NCBI RefSeq assembly: GCF_000364445.2
Contig: NZ_CP043538.1
Coordinates: 3,863,447-3,927,446 of the forward strand
Direction: 5' to 3'
DNA from: Methylobacterium mesophilicum SR1.6/6
GTDB lineage: Bacteria > Pseudomonadota > Alphaproteobacteria > Rhizobiales > Beijerinckiaceae
DNA: 64,000 nt
Shown here: positions 35,042 to 42,493 of the stretch, piece after piece
How the letters are laid out: every line of letters starts with the position of its first letter
How positions within the stretch are numbered: position 1 is the stretch's first letter
Notes under the pieces: model-generated
Seen by the model: only the letters and a program-made list of their open reading frames with translations
What the model was told of the DNA's origin: nothing
Databases searched by the model: none
Position numbers and translations under genes: made by a program

Positions 35042-35504
35042 CATCGTCACCGTAGGCCGAGCACTCCCCAAGCTGTCGCGCGTCGAGGCTGGAAACGGCC
35101 GGCACGCCGTGCGGGTCACGTGGGCTTCGGGCTCGCGCGCCGGGCGCACAGAAACGGTCGATCTCGCGCCGATGATCTTCAGCTTCAAGGTCTTCAAGCC
35201 CCTGCGCGACGGGGCTGTGGCCTTCGATACCGTGCGTCTCGGCGATTACGGCGCCTCGATCGTGTGGCCCGGCAACGAGGATCTGGATATCGGCGCGGAG
35301 GCCATCGAGGAGATGGCAGCCCAAGCCATGACCAACGCAGATTTCTCGGCGTTTCTGACGCGCAACAAGCTGACGCTCGATGCCGCTGCCGCTCAGCTCG
35401 GCATCGCGCGCCGGCTCGTGGCCTACTACGTCAAGGACCGTGAAATCCCGCGCGCCATCGCGCTTGCGTGCCGGCAACTCGATCGGAACGGGGCAGACAG
35501 GTAG
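35028..35504 (+). CDS. DUF2442 protein with C-terminal helix-turn-helix
   Basis: 158 aa. Residues ~5-95 match DUF2442 (FSFKVFKPLRDGAVAFDTVR, DYGASIVWPGNEDLDIGAE). The last ~55 residues add an HTH-like segment (KLTLDAAAAQLGIARRLVAY) that could bind the operator found upstream. It is translationally coupled to the DUF4160 gene. The pair is probably a self-regulated module; the toxic partner, if any, cannot be named. Confidence 0.8.
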   Translation: MSGTDIVTVGRALPKLSRVEAGNGRHAVRVTWASGSRAGRTETVDLAPMIFSFKVFKPLRDGAVAFDTVRLGDYGASIVWPGNEDLDIGAEAIEEMAAQAMTNADFSAFLTRNKLTLDAAAAQLGIARRLVAYYVKDREIPRAIALACRQLDRNGADR

Positions 35505-35727
35505 CCGGCCGCAGGAGCGCGGATCGGAAAGTCGCGTCCGCTGTCGGCGCCCGTTCCGGACAGTGACCCTGTCCGCTTTCGAGCCGGACCGCTGTGCCGC
35601 CTGTGGGGGCGCTGACGCGCCGCGGCGTCCAGCGGCGTCCGGCGGCTTCCGCCGGAGCGGGTCCGTCGGGTAGGACGGTGGGTGACGCGGTCGCCGTCCG
35701 GGCGCCTGCGGCGAGCCTGGAGGGACC

Positions 35728-36882
35728 ATGGCGGCCAAGGATGAGGCGACGTGGCGGGTCGGCGTCCTGTTCTCCCGCAGCGGCGTGAGCGGCGTCACCG
35801 AGACCGAGCACTTCCTCGGCACGGCGCTCGCCATCGAGGAGATCAACACGGCCGGCGGGATCCTCGGGCGCCCGATCGAGCCGGTCTGCTACGACCCGGC
35901 CGGCGACAACGATGCCTACCGCAACCTGGCCCGGCGCATGCTCGCCGAGGACGGGGTCGAGGTGGTGTTCGGGTGCTCGCTCTCGGCGAGCCGCAAGTCG
36001 GTGCTCTCGACCGTCGAGCGGCACAACGGCCTGCTCTGGTACCCGTCGATCTACGAGGGCTTCGAGTACTCGGAGAACATCATCTACACCGGCGCGACCC
36101 TGAACCAGAACGTCTTCGCCCTGGCCGACTACCTCCTGCAGGAGCACGGTCCCCGGATCTTCGTGATCGGGTCCGACTACATCTACCCGCGGGAGTCGAA
36201 CCGGGTGATGCGCGACCTGATCGAGGCGAAGGGCGGGACCATCGTCGGCGAACGCTACGCGCCCCTCGACGCGGATGACGCGGCCCACGCCGCCATGGTG
36301 GCCGAGATCCGGCAGGCCGCGCCGGACGCGGTGTTCTCCACCGTGGTCGGGCGCGGCGCCGAGCGGCTTTACCGGGCCTACGCGGAAGCCGGGATCGACC
36401 GCGCCCGCTGCCCGATCGCCAGCCTCACCATGGCGGAGGGGCAGATCCGGGCGATCGGCCCCGAGCACTGCGCCGGCCACGTGCTGGCCGCCCCGTATTT
36501 CGGCGCCCTGGCGTCCGAGGAGAACCGGCGCTTCGTGACGGCCTTCCAGGCCCGGTTCGGGGCCGAGCGCCCGACCAGCATGTGGTCGGAGACCGCCTAC
36601 GCCCAGGTCCACCTCTTCGCCCGCGCCCTGGCGGAGGCCGGTACCCTCGATGCCGAGCGCCTCGGCGCGGCGGCCCTGCGGCAGCGCTTCGCGGCACCGG
36701 AGGGCGAGCTCGCCTTCGACGGCGAGACGCGGCACATCTGGCTCACCCCCGGCATCGGCGTCGCCCGCGCGGACGGGCAGTTCGATGTCGTCTGGCGGGC
36801 GCGCCGGCCGGTGCGGCCGGATCCCTACCTGGCCTGGTCGCGTTTCGAGACGAACTGGCTGGAGGAGGGGCTCGCCGCGTGA
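35728..36882 (+). CDS. amiC: AmiC-like amide sensor (cytoplasmic periplasmic-binding fold)
   Basis: 384 aa with a type I periplasmic-binding fold but no signal peptide (N-terminus MAAKDEATWRVGVLFSRSG), as in AmiC, the cytoplasmic amide sensor that holds AmiR inactive. Conserved features include LGTALAIEEINTAGGILGRP, SASRKSVLSTVERHNGLLWY and the urea/amide-binding-type WYPSIYEGFE. The ATG follows GGAGGGA. Its stop overlaps the GTG of amiR in a GTGA. By analogy with Pseudomonas, binding a short-chain amide or urea-like ligand would release AmiR. The ligand here is unproven. Confidence 0.85.
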   Translation: MAAKDEATWRVGVLFSRSGVSGVTETEHFLGTALAIEEINTAGGILGRPIEPVCYDPAGDNDAYRNLARRMLAEDGVEVVFGCSLSASRKSVLSTVERHNGLLWYPSIYEGFEYSENIIYTGATLNQNVFALADYLLQEHGPRIFVIGSDYIYPRESNRVMRDLIEAKGGTIVGERYAPLDADDAAHAAMVAEIRQAAPDAVFSTVVGRGAERLYRAYAEAGIDRARCPIASLTMAEGQIRAIGPEHCAGHVLAAPYFGALASEENRRFVTAFQARFGAERPTSMWSETAYAQVHLFARALAEAGTLDAERLGAAALRQRFAAPEGELAFDGETRHIWLTPGIGVARADGQFDVVWRARRPVRPDPYLAWSRFETNWLEEGLAA

Positions 36883-37505
36883 CCGCCCCCGCCCGCAGGA
36901 TCCTGGACGACCTGAGACGGGCGCGCGCCCTCGTCATCCATCCCCGAGACGAGGAGGGCGCCGCGCTCCTGGAGCAGCTGCGCCGCCTCGGCTGCGCGGT
37001 CTCGCTCGCCTGGCCGCCCCCCGCCGCCCTGCCGCCGGAGATCGACACGCTGTTCATCCAGCTCGACGACGCGCAGGTGATGCACCTGCTGCCGTCCATC
37101 GAGGCGACCGAGCCGGCGGTCATCGCCATCGTGGCCTACGAGAGCCCGACCTCCCTGAAGGCGATCGCCGACGTGAACGCCCACGGCGTGCTCAACAAGC
37201 CCCTCCATCCCCGGGGCGTGCTGACCCAGTTCGCCCTGGCCCGCTACCGGCGCGGCTACGAGGGCCGGCTCACCAGCAAGATCAACCGGCTGGAGGAGAC
37301 CATGAAGGGCCGCCGCACCGTCGAGAAGGCGGTCCGGCTGCTCGTGGAGCTGAACCGGATCGACGAGGAAGCCGCCTACAGGATGCTCCGGGAGCGGGCC
37401 ACGGCCGCCCGGGTGCCGATGGCGAGCGTCGCCGAGGGCGTGGTGTCGGCCCACGAGGCGATGAGCGGTCTCGGCCTGCGCATCGCGCTGGCGGAAAAGA
37501 CCTGA
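36879..37505 (+). CDS. amiR: AmiR-like ANTAR-domain transcription antiterminator
   Basis: 208 aa. A receiver-like N-terminal domain (residues ~10-125) without a clear phospho-acceptor Asp (FIQLDDAQ) is followed by a coiled coil and a C-terminal ANTAR RNA-binding domain (residues ~140-195: EETMKGRRTVEKAVRLLVEL, EEAAYRMLRERA). ANTAR proteins bind leader RNA hairpins and prevent intrinsic termination. The GTG at 36879 overlaps amiC. Directly downstream is a leader with exactly such an intrinsic terminator. Confidence 0.88.
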   Translation: MTAPARRILDDLRRARALVIHPRDEEGAALLEQLRRLGCAVSLAWPPPAALPPEIDTLFIQLDDAQVMHLLPSIEATEPAVIAIVAYESPTSLKAIADVNAHGVLNKPLHPRGVLTQFALARYRRGYEGRLTSKINRLEETMKGRRTVEKAVRLLVELNRIDEEAAYRMLRERATAARVPMASVAEGVVSAHEAMSGLGLRIALAEKT

Positions 37506-37584
37506 TCGCAGCAGCATGCCGCATTTATGATCTTGCGGTCCGTCCGGCCCGGCGTATCGTTGCCGGACCGGGCAAGGCTGCCCC

Positions 37585-37660
37585 GCAGCAGACAGGCTGC
37601 ATCACATCTCGGCTTTGAAGCCTCTGGTTCGCGGATGAACTTCGCGCCCAGGGGCTTTTT
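37585..37660 (+). promoter_or_regulatory. Candidate AmiR-controlled leader with attenuator
   Basis: Three elements follow amiR. A hairpin GCAGC-AGACAG-GCTGC (37585-37600) has a 6-base loop beginning with A. A small alternative hairpin GGCTT-TG-AAGCC (37611-37622) comes next. Last is an intrinsic terminator whose 10-bp stem AAGCCTCTGG / CCAGGGGCTT (37618-37657, one G-U) ends in TTTTT. The second and third share AAGCC and are mutually exclusive. This is the expected layout of an ANTAR-regulated attenuator before the nitrilase gene. Confidence 0.6.
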
Positions 37661-37676
37661 GCGTTTTGGAACCAGC

Positions 37677-38522
37677 ATGATCCGAGCGAACGCCTCCGCA
37701 CGCGCGCCGATACGGGTGTCGTGCATTCAGTTCGAGCCGCAGATCGGTGCGGTCGCCGCCAATGTGGCGCGCGCGTCGGATCTCGTCCGCGCCGCCGCCG
37801 CGGAGGGCAGCCGGCTGATCGTGCTGCCGGAACTCGCCAGCACCGGCTACGTGTTCGAATCCGCCGCGGAGGCCGCCGCGCTGGCCGAACCGGTGCCGGA
37901 CGGCCCGACCACCCGGGCCTGGGCGGCGCTGGCCGCGGAGCTCGGCGTGCACATCGTGGCGGGGATCGCCGAAGCCGCCGGCGAGACCCTCTACAACGCC
38001 GCCGTGATCGTCGGGCCGGAGGGCTACATCGGCACCTACCGCAAGGCCCATCTCTGGGACCAGGAGAACGTGTTCTTCGCCAAGGGCGATCTCGGCTTTC
38101 CGGTCTTCGACACCGCCCTCGGCAAGGTCGGCATCGCGATCTGCTACGACGGCTGGTTCCCCGAGACCTTCCGCCAGCTGGCGCTCGGGGGCGCGGAGAT
38201 CGTCTGCATCCCGACCAACTGGGTGCCGATGCCCAACCAGCCCGAGGGCGAAGCCGCCATGGCCAACACCCTGCACCGGGCCGCCGCCCACTCGAACGGC
38301 ATCTTCATCGCCTGCGCCGACCGGGTCGGGATCGAGCGCGGCCAGCCCTTCGAGGGGCAGAGCCTGATCATCGGTCCCAAGGGCTGGCCGCTCGCCGGCC
38401 CGGCGAGCCGGGAGGGGACCGAGACCCTCTCGGCCTTGGTCGACCTCGACGAGGCCGGCCGCAAGGACCTCAACGCGTTCAACTCGCTCCTGCGCGACCG
38501 CCGCACCGACCTCTACGGCTGA
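37677..38522 (+). CDS. Nitrilase-superfamily amidohydrolase
   Basis: 281 aa. The Glu-Lys-Cys triad is intact: E52 (LPELASTGY), K123 (TYRKAHLWDQE) and C156 (AICYDGWFPE). The length and motifs fit aliphatic amidase or N-carbamoyl-amine hydrolase branches of the carbon-nitrogen hydrolase family. It is cytoplasmic. The start at 37677 lies just after the attenuator. The open frame continues upstream through the terminator, so that extension is rejected. It is probably the first enzyme gene controlled by AmiC-AmiR, hydrolysing an imported amide or carbamoyl compound. The exact substrate is unknown. Confidence 0.85.
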   Translation: MIRANASARAPIRVSCIQFEPQIGAVAANVARASDLVRAAAAEGSRLIVLPELASTGYVFESAAEAAALAEPVPDGPTTRAWAALAAELGVHIVAGIAEAAGETLYNAAVIVGPEGYIGTYRKAHLWDQENVFFAKGDLGFPVFDTALGKVGIAICYDGWFPETFRQLALGGAEIVCIPTNWVPMPNQPEGEAAMANTLHRAAAHSNGIFIACADRVGIERGQPFEGQSLIIGPKGWPLAGPASREGTETLSALVDLDEAGRKDLNAFNSLLRDRRTDLYG

Positions 38523-38604
38523 GCCGGGATCCGCCCCCGCCCCGGTCCGTCACCCAAGCCCGTCACCCAAGCCCGTCCCCCAGTCCGTCCTCAGGAGTTC
38601 GTTC

Positions 38605-39759
38605 ATGGTGAAATGGTCCCTCGCCGGCGCCGCGGCGCTCGCCCTCGCGGCCACGGCCGCGCCGGCCGCCGACGGCAAGCCGATCGTCATCGGCGTGCCC
38701 GTCGGCCTGTCGGGCGCCAACAGCGTCGTCGCCCCCTCGGTGGTGCAGGCGGCCGAACTCGCCGTGGAGGAGATCAACGCCAAGGGCGGCGTGCTCGGCC
38801 GCAAGCTCGTCCTCGAGGTGGCCGACGATGCCTCCGGGGCGGCCGGCGCCCAGAAGGCCTTCGACAGCCTGATCTACCAGAAGAAGGTCGACGTGCTGAT
38901 CTCGATGGAGACGAGCGCGGCCCGCAACGCCGGCCTGCCCGCCGTCACCAAGGGGAAGGTGCCGTACATCTACACCTCGTTCTACGAGGGCCATTCCTGC
39001 AACAAGAACCTGTTCGTGGACGCCTGGGTGCCGGAGCAGCAGGTGCCGCCGGTGGTGGACGCCTTCAAGGCGCAGGGCGCCAAGACCTACTTCCTGATCG
39101 GCAGCGACTACGCCTTCGGCCGCGGCATGCTGGGCTTCGCCAAGAGCTACGTCGAGAAGACCGGCGGCAAGGTGGTCGGCGAGGAATACCTGCCGATGGA
39201 CGGCAGCGACTGGACCGCCATCATCTCCAAGCTGAAGGAGGCCAAGCCCGACGCGCTGATCACCTCGACGGCGGGCGGCGCGCCGAACGTCACGCTGACC
39301 AAGCAATTGCGCGGCGCGGGGGTGACGCTGCCCTTCGCCAACCTCGCGCTCGACGAGGGCACCGCCAAGAGCATGGGCGCGGATGCCGAGGGCGTCTACC
39401 TCTCGGCCTCCTACGTCACCGGGATCGACAGCGCCGAGAACAAGGCCTTCCTGGCGGCGATGCAGAAGAAGTTCGGCGCGGAGCTGCGCACCCCGAACGA
39501 CCTCTCGGTGCCGGAATACGAGGCGATCTACCTCTACAAGGCCGCCGTCGAGAAGGCCGGCGGGACCGAGACCGCCAAGGTGCTGGAGGCGCTGCCGACC
39601 GTGAGCTTCACCGGGCCTCGGGGCACGATCACCATGAGCAAGCAGCACCACGCGCCGCTGACGATGTACCTCGGCCAGATCCAGAAGGATGGCACCGTGA
39701 AGGTCGCCGGCACCTTCAAGGACGTCGATCCCGGCGCGCAGTGCCCGAAGCTGCAGTGA
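38605..39759 (+). CDS. ABC transporter substrate-binding protein, branched-chain amino acid/urea/amide type
   Basis: 384 aa with a signal peptide (KWSLAGAAALALAATAAPAA). The mature protein is a type I periplasmic-binding protein of the LivJ/UrtA group (GVPVGLSGANSVVAPSVVQA, IGSDYAFGRGMLG, DALITSTAGG). The ATG follows AGGAG. A short tandem repeat CGTCACCCAAGCC precedes it. Its permease and ATPase partners are not adjacent but resume at 49874, beyond an apparent insertion. Confidence 0.88.
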   Translation: MVKWSLAGAAALALAATAAPAADGKPIVIGVPVGLSGANSVVAPSVVQAAELAVEEINAKGGVLGRKLVLEVADDASGAAGAQKAFDSLIYQKKVDVLISMETSAARNAGLPAVTKGKVPYIYTSFYEGHSCNKNLFVDAWVPEQQVPPVVDAFKAQGAKTYFLIGSDYAFGRGMLGFAKSYVEKTGGKVVGEEYLPMDGSDWTAIISKLKEAKPDALITSTAGGAPNVTLTKQLRGAGVTLPFANLALDEGTAKSMGADAEGVYLSASYVTGIDSAENKAFLAAMQKKFGAELRTPNDLSVPEYEAIYLYKAAVEKAGGTETAKVLEALPTVSFTGPRGTITMSKQHHAPLTMYLGQIQKDGTVKVAGTFKDVDPGAQCPKLQ

Positions 39760-39781
39760 GGGGCGGGGGGCTGGGGGAGCC

Positions 39782-39965
39782 GCTTCTCTCCCTCCCCCCT
39801 CTGCGGGGGAGGGTGGCCCCCGAAGGGGGTCGGGAGAGGGGAGCGACGGGGCAGGATGAAACGCCGGCCTTCATGAAGGTCGCGCCCTTTTCTGAAGCGT
39901 CGCTCCCCTCTCCCGACCCCTGCTGACGCAGGGGCCACCCTCCCCGCGGAGGGGGAGGGGGCACA
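39782..39965. repeat. GC-rich interspersed repeat, family A (long copy)
   Basis: The hairpin core CCTCCCCCCTCTGCGGGGGA with GGTGGCCCCCGAAGGGGGTC opens the repeat. An inverted counterpart CGCTCCCCTCTCCCGACCCC closes it. The 39760-40125 gap is made of this repeat, the direct-repeat copy A, and GC-rich sequence after it that I cannot assign. Confidence 0.75.
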
Positions 39966-39996
39966 GCGTCACCCCCGCGCCGTCCCCGATCCCGCG
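39933..39996 (+). repeat. Direct repeat copy A at left edge of the beta-oxidation block
   Basis: The sequence from GGCCACCCT through GGCACAGCGTCACCC to CCGTCCCCGATCCCGCG recurs at 49792-49858 in the same orientation with only a few small differences. The right copy lies directly before the livH gene that should follow the binding protein. The two copies therefore bracket the intervening ~9.8 kb. Confidence 0.85.
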
Positions 39997-40125
39997 TCGG
40001 CCCCGCGCCCCGCCTTGTCCGCGGTCGGGGCCGCGGCGGCGCCCGCGCCGTCGGCGTGACGTGCGGGCGGGACGGGCCCGGGCGCGCGGGCCGGCAGGAC
40101 CGGTGAGCCCGGCAACGGCCGCTCC

Positions 40126-40251
40126 GGCGATCTCGTCGAACGGGTTCATCGACATCTTCACGTTGGCGAGCTCGACCCCGGAGCCGTCGGCCTTCACGCG
40201 GATCTTCACGTTGTAGTCCACCACCCGCTTCACGGGCACCAGAACCTTCAT
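40126..40251 (-). pseudogene. etfB: Truncated electron transfer flavoprotein beta subunit
   Basis: The ATG at 40251, with AGGAGAGG upstream, starts a perfect EtfB N-terminus ([20 protein letters not shown], then [12 protein letters not shown]). After 42 codons the similarity stops abruptly and the frame runs into unrelated GC-rich DNA and the direct repeat. A normal EtfB has about 249 residues. The cut marks the left end of the rearranged block. Confidence 0.85.
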
Positions 40252-40312
40252 CCTGCCTCTCCTGAAGATCTTCCGATCGCCGGTGACCGGCGTCACGTCC
40301 TGCGCGGCGGCA

Positions 40313-40621
40313 TCAGGCGTCGAGCAAGCCGGCGAGCTTCATCGCCACGCCCTGCGATCCCTGGACCTTCAGGCGGCCGGTGGAGAACGCGATCATCGGG
40401 CTCAGCTTGCCGCGCACCAGCTTGAGCAGGTTGTCGGAACTCAGCTTCATCACCGTGTCGGCCTCGCCGCCTTCGCCGGTGGAAACGTTCACGCCGCCGC
40501 CGGTCGCGTCCACCAGGATGCTGCCGCCATCGGTGAGATCGAATCGCACCCGGTAACCGAGGGTGCTGAGCGCCTCGGACCGTTCCTCGATGGACTCGAC
40601 CAGTTGCCCGAGTTCCGCCAT
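40313..40621 (-). CDS. SCP2 sterol-carrier-like lipid-binding protein
   Basis: 102 aa with the SCP2 fold signature ([49 protein letters not shown]). Such small proteins bind acyl chains or acyl-CoA and often accompany beta-oxidation genes. The ATG at 40621 is preceded by GGAGGCGAGCG. It lies between the acyl-CoA dehydrogenase and the etfB fragment, all on the minus strand, and probably belongs to the same operon. Confidence 0.82.
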   Translation of the reverse strand: MAELGQLVESIEERSEALSTLGYRVRFDLTDGGSILVDATGGGVNVSTGEGGEADTVMKLSSDNLLKLVRGKLSPMIAFSTGRLKVQGSQGVAMKLAGLLDA

Positions 40622-40698
40622 CGCTCGCCTCCGTCGTTTCGCCTGGAATGAACGCATGCCCCCCGCCCGGCCTTCGGGCAGGGCGCGGGGGTTTCGCG

Positions 40699-42489
40699 TC
40701 AGAACATCGCCTCGTCGAGCGCCATCATCGCGCCCTTGCCGGACTTCACGGCCGCCAGCAGGCCCGCGACCTGGGGCAGGACGCGCTCCATGTAGAAGCG
40801 GGCCGTGGCGAGCTTCGCCTCGTAGAAGTCGCGCTCGTCCGTGCCGGCTTTCAGCGCCGTGTGGGCGACCTTGGCGGAGCGCAGCCACATGTAGCCGAGC
40901 GCCACCAACCCGAAGAGCCGCAGGTACTCCGTGGCGGCGGCGCCCGCCTCCTCCGGATCCTTGAGGCCCCGCTGGGCGATGTGAGCGGTGGCGAGTTGCA
41001 GCGCGCCGAAAGCCTTGGCCAGCGGCTGGGCCAGAGACGACAGGTCATCGTCCTCGATCGCCGCGTCGAGGGCGGCGAGCACCGGGTGGAAGAAGCTGCG
41101 CAGGTACCGCCCGGCATGGGCCGGGAGCTTGCGGCCCACGAGATCGAGGGCCTGCACGCCGTTCGTACCCTCGTAGATCATCGAGATCCGGGCGTCGCGG
41201 ACATACTGCTCCATGCCGTGGTCGCGGATGAAGCCGTGGCCGCCATAGACCTGCATGCCGATGCTCGCGGCCTCGAAGCCGAGATCGGTGAACAGCGCCT
41301 TCACCACCGGGGTCATGAGCGCGGCGAAATCCTCCGCCCGGCGCCGCTCGGCGGGGTCTGGGTGGTGCTCCATCACGTCGAGGCTGCGGGCGACCCAGGC
41401 ACCGAGCGCCCGGCAGCCCTCGTTGGTGGCGCGGATCGTCATCAGCATCCGCCGCACGTCCGGGTGCACGATGATCGGGTCGGCGGGCAAATCCGGACGC
41501 TTGGTGCCGACCAGCGAGCGGCCCTGGAGCCGCTCCCGCGCATAGGCGACGGCGCCCTGGTAGGAGGCCTCGCCGGCCCCCAGCCCCTGGATGCCGACCG
41601 ACAGGCGCTCGCTGTTCATCATCGTGAACATCGCGCGCATGCCCTTGTGCGGCTCGCCGACGAGCCAGCCGGTGGCGTCGTCGAAGGACATCTGGCATGT
41701 GGCCGAGGCCTTGATGCCCATCTTGTGCTCGAGGGCGCTACAGGAGACGCCGTTGCGCTCACCCGGCGTCCCGTCCGCCCGGGGCAGGAATTTCGGCACG
41801 AGGAACAGGCTGATCCCCTTCACGCCCTTCGGCGCGTCCGGGAGCTTCGCCAGGACGAGATGGATGATGTTCTCGGTAAGGTCGTGGTCGCCAGCCGAGA
41901 TGAAGATCTTCGAGCCCGTCACCGTGTAGGAGCCGTCCGCCTGCGGCACCGCGCGGGTGCGCAGCAGGCCGAGATCGGTGCCGCAATGGGCCTCCGTGAG
42001 GCACATCGTGCCCGCCCAGGTCCCGTCCACGAGCTTCGGCAGGTAGGCGGCCTTGAGTTCCTCCGAGGCGTGGTCCGCCAGCGCCTTGTAGGCGCCGTGG
42101 CTGAGCCCCGGATAGAGCCCGAAGGACAGGTTGGTCGAGCAGATCATCTCCTCGACCAGCTTGTTGATGCCTGCCGGCAGGCCCTGGCCGCCATAGGCCG
42201 GATCCGCCCCCATCGCGGTCCAGCCGCCTTCCCGGAACGCCCGGTAGGCCTCCGGAAAACCCTTCGGCGTGCGGACCGCGCCGTTCTCGAGCAGGCAGCC
42301 CTCCGCGTCGCCGGAGGCGTTCAGCGGCAGCAGCCGCTCCTCGCAGAACTTCGCCGCCTCCTCGAGGATGGCGTCGGCGACGTCGGGGGTGAAGTCTTCC
42401 AGGCCCGGCAGGACCGGGGCCTCTTGGTCGGCGTGCAGCTCGTGCAGCACGAAGCGCATGTCGCGCAGGGGAGCCTTGTAGGTCTGCAT
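40699..42489 (-). CDS. Acyl-CoA dehydrogenase (long, ACAD with C-terminal extension)
   Basis: 596 aa. The FAD-dependent acyl-CoA dehydrogenase fold covers residues ~60-460 (MCLTEAHCGTDLGLLRTRA, GSKIFISAGDHD), with the catalytic Glu in SMIYEGTNGVQALDLVGRK. The ~130-residue C-terminal domain is typical of the DmdC/FadE-like long group. It catalyses the first step of beta-oxidation and passes electrons to ETF. The etfB gene in this operon is truncated, so it must use another ETF. The stop of the preceding gene is four bases upstream of the ATG. Confidence 0.9.
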   Translation of the reverse strand: MQTYKAPLRDMRFVLHELHADQEAPVLPGLEDFTPDVADAILEEAAKFCEERLLPLNASGDAEGCLLENGAVRTPKGFPEAYRAFREGGWTAMGADPAYGGQGLPAGINKLVEEMICSTNLSFGLYPGLSHGAYKALADHASEELKAAYLPKLVDGTWAGTMCLTEAHCGTDLGLLRTRAVPQADGSYTVTGSKIFISAGDHDLTENIIHLVLAKLPDAPKGVKGISLFLVPKFLPRADGTPGERNGVSCSALEHKMGIKASATCQMSFDDATGWLVGEPHKGMRAMFTMMNSERLSVGIQGLGAGEASYQGAVAYARERLQGRSLVGTKRPDLPADPIIVHPDVRRMLMTIRATNEGCRALGAWVARSLDVMEHHPDPAERRRAEDFAALMTPVVKALFTDLGFEAASIGMQVYGGHGFIRDHGMEQYVRDARISMIYEGTNGVQALDLVGRKLPAHAGRYLRSFFHPVLAALDAAIEDDDLSSLAQPLAKAFGALQLATAHIAQRGLKDPEEAGAAATEYLRLFGLVALGYMWLRSAKVAHTALKAGTDERDFYEAKLATARFYMERVLPQVAGLLAAVKSGKGAMMALDEAMF

Positions 42490-42493
42490 CGCG

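Noticed and set aside
37527..37676. N-terminal extension of the nitrilase from 37527
   Set aside because: It would translate through the leader hairpin and terminator. The nitrilase fold begins after the ATG at 37677.
38548..38590. Short CGTCACCCAAGCC repeats taken as a CRISPR-like array
   Set aside because: Only two full units without spacers. It is a simple tandem duplication upstream of the binding-protein gene.
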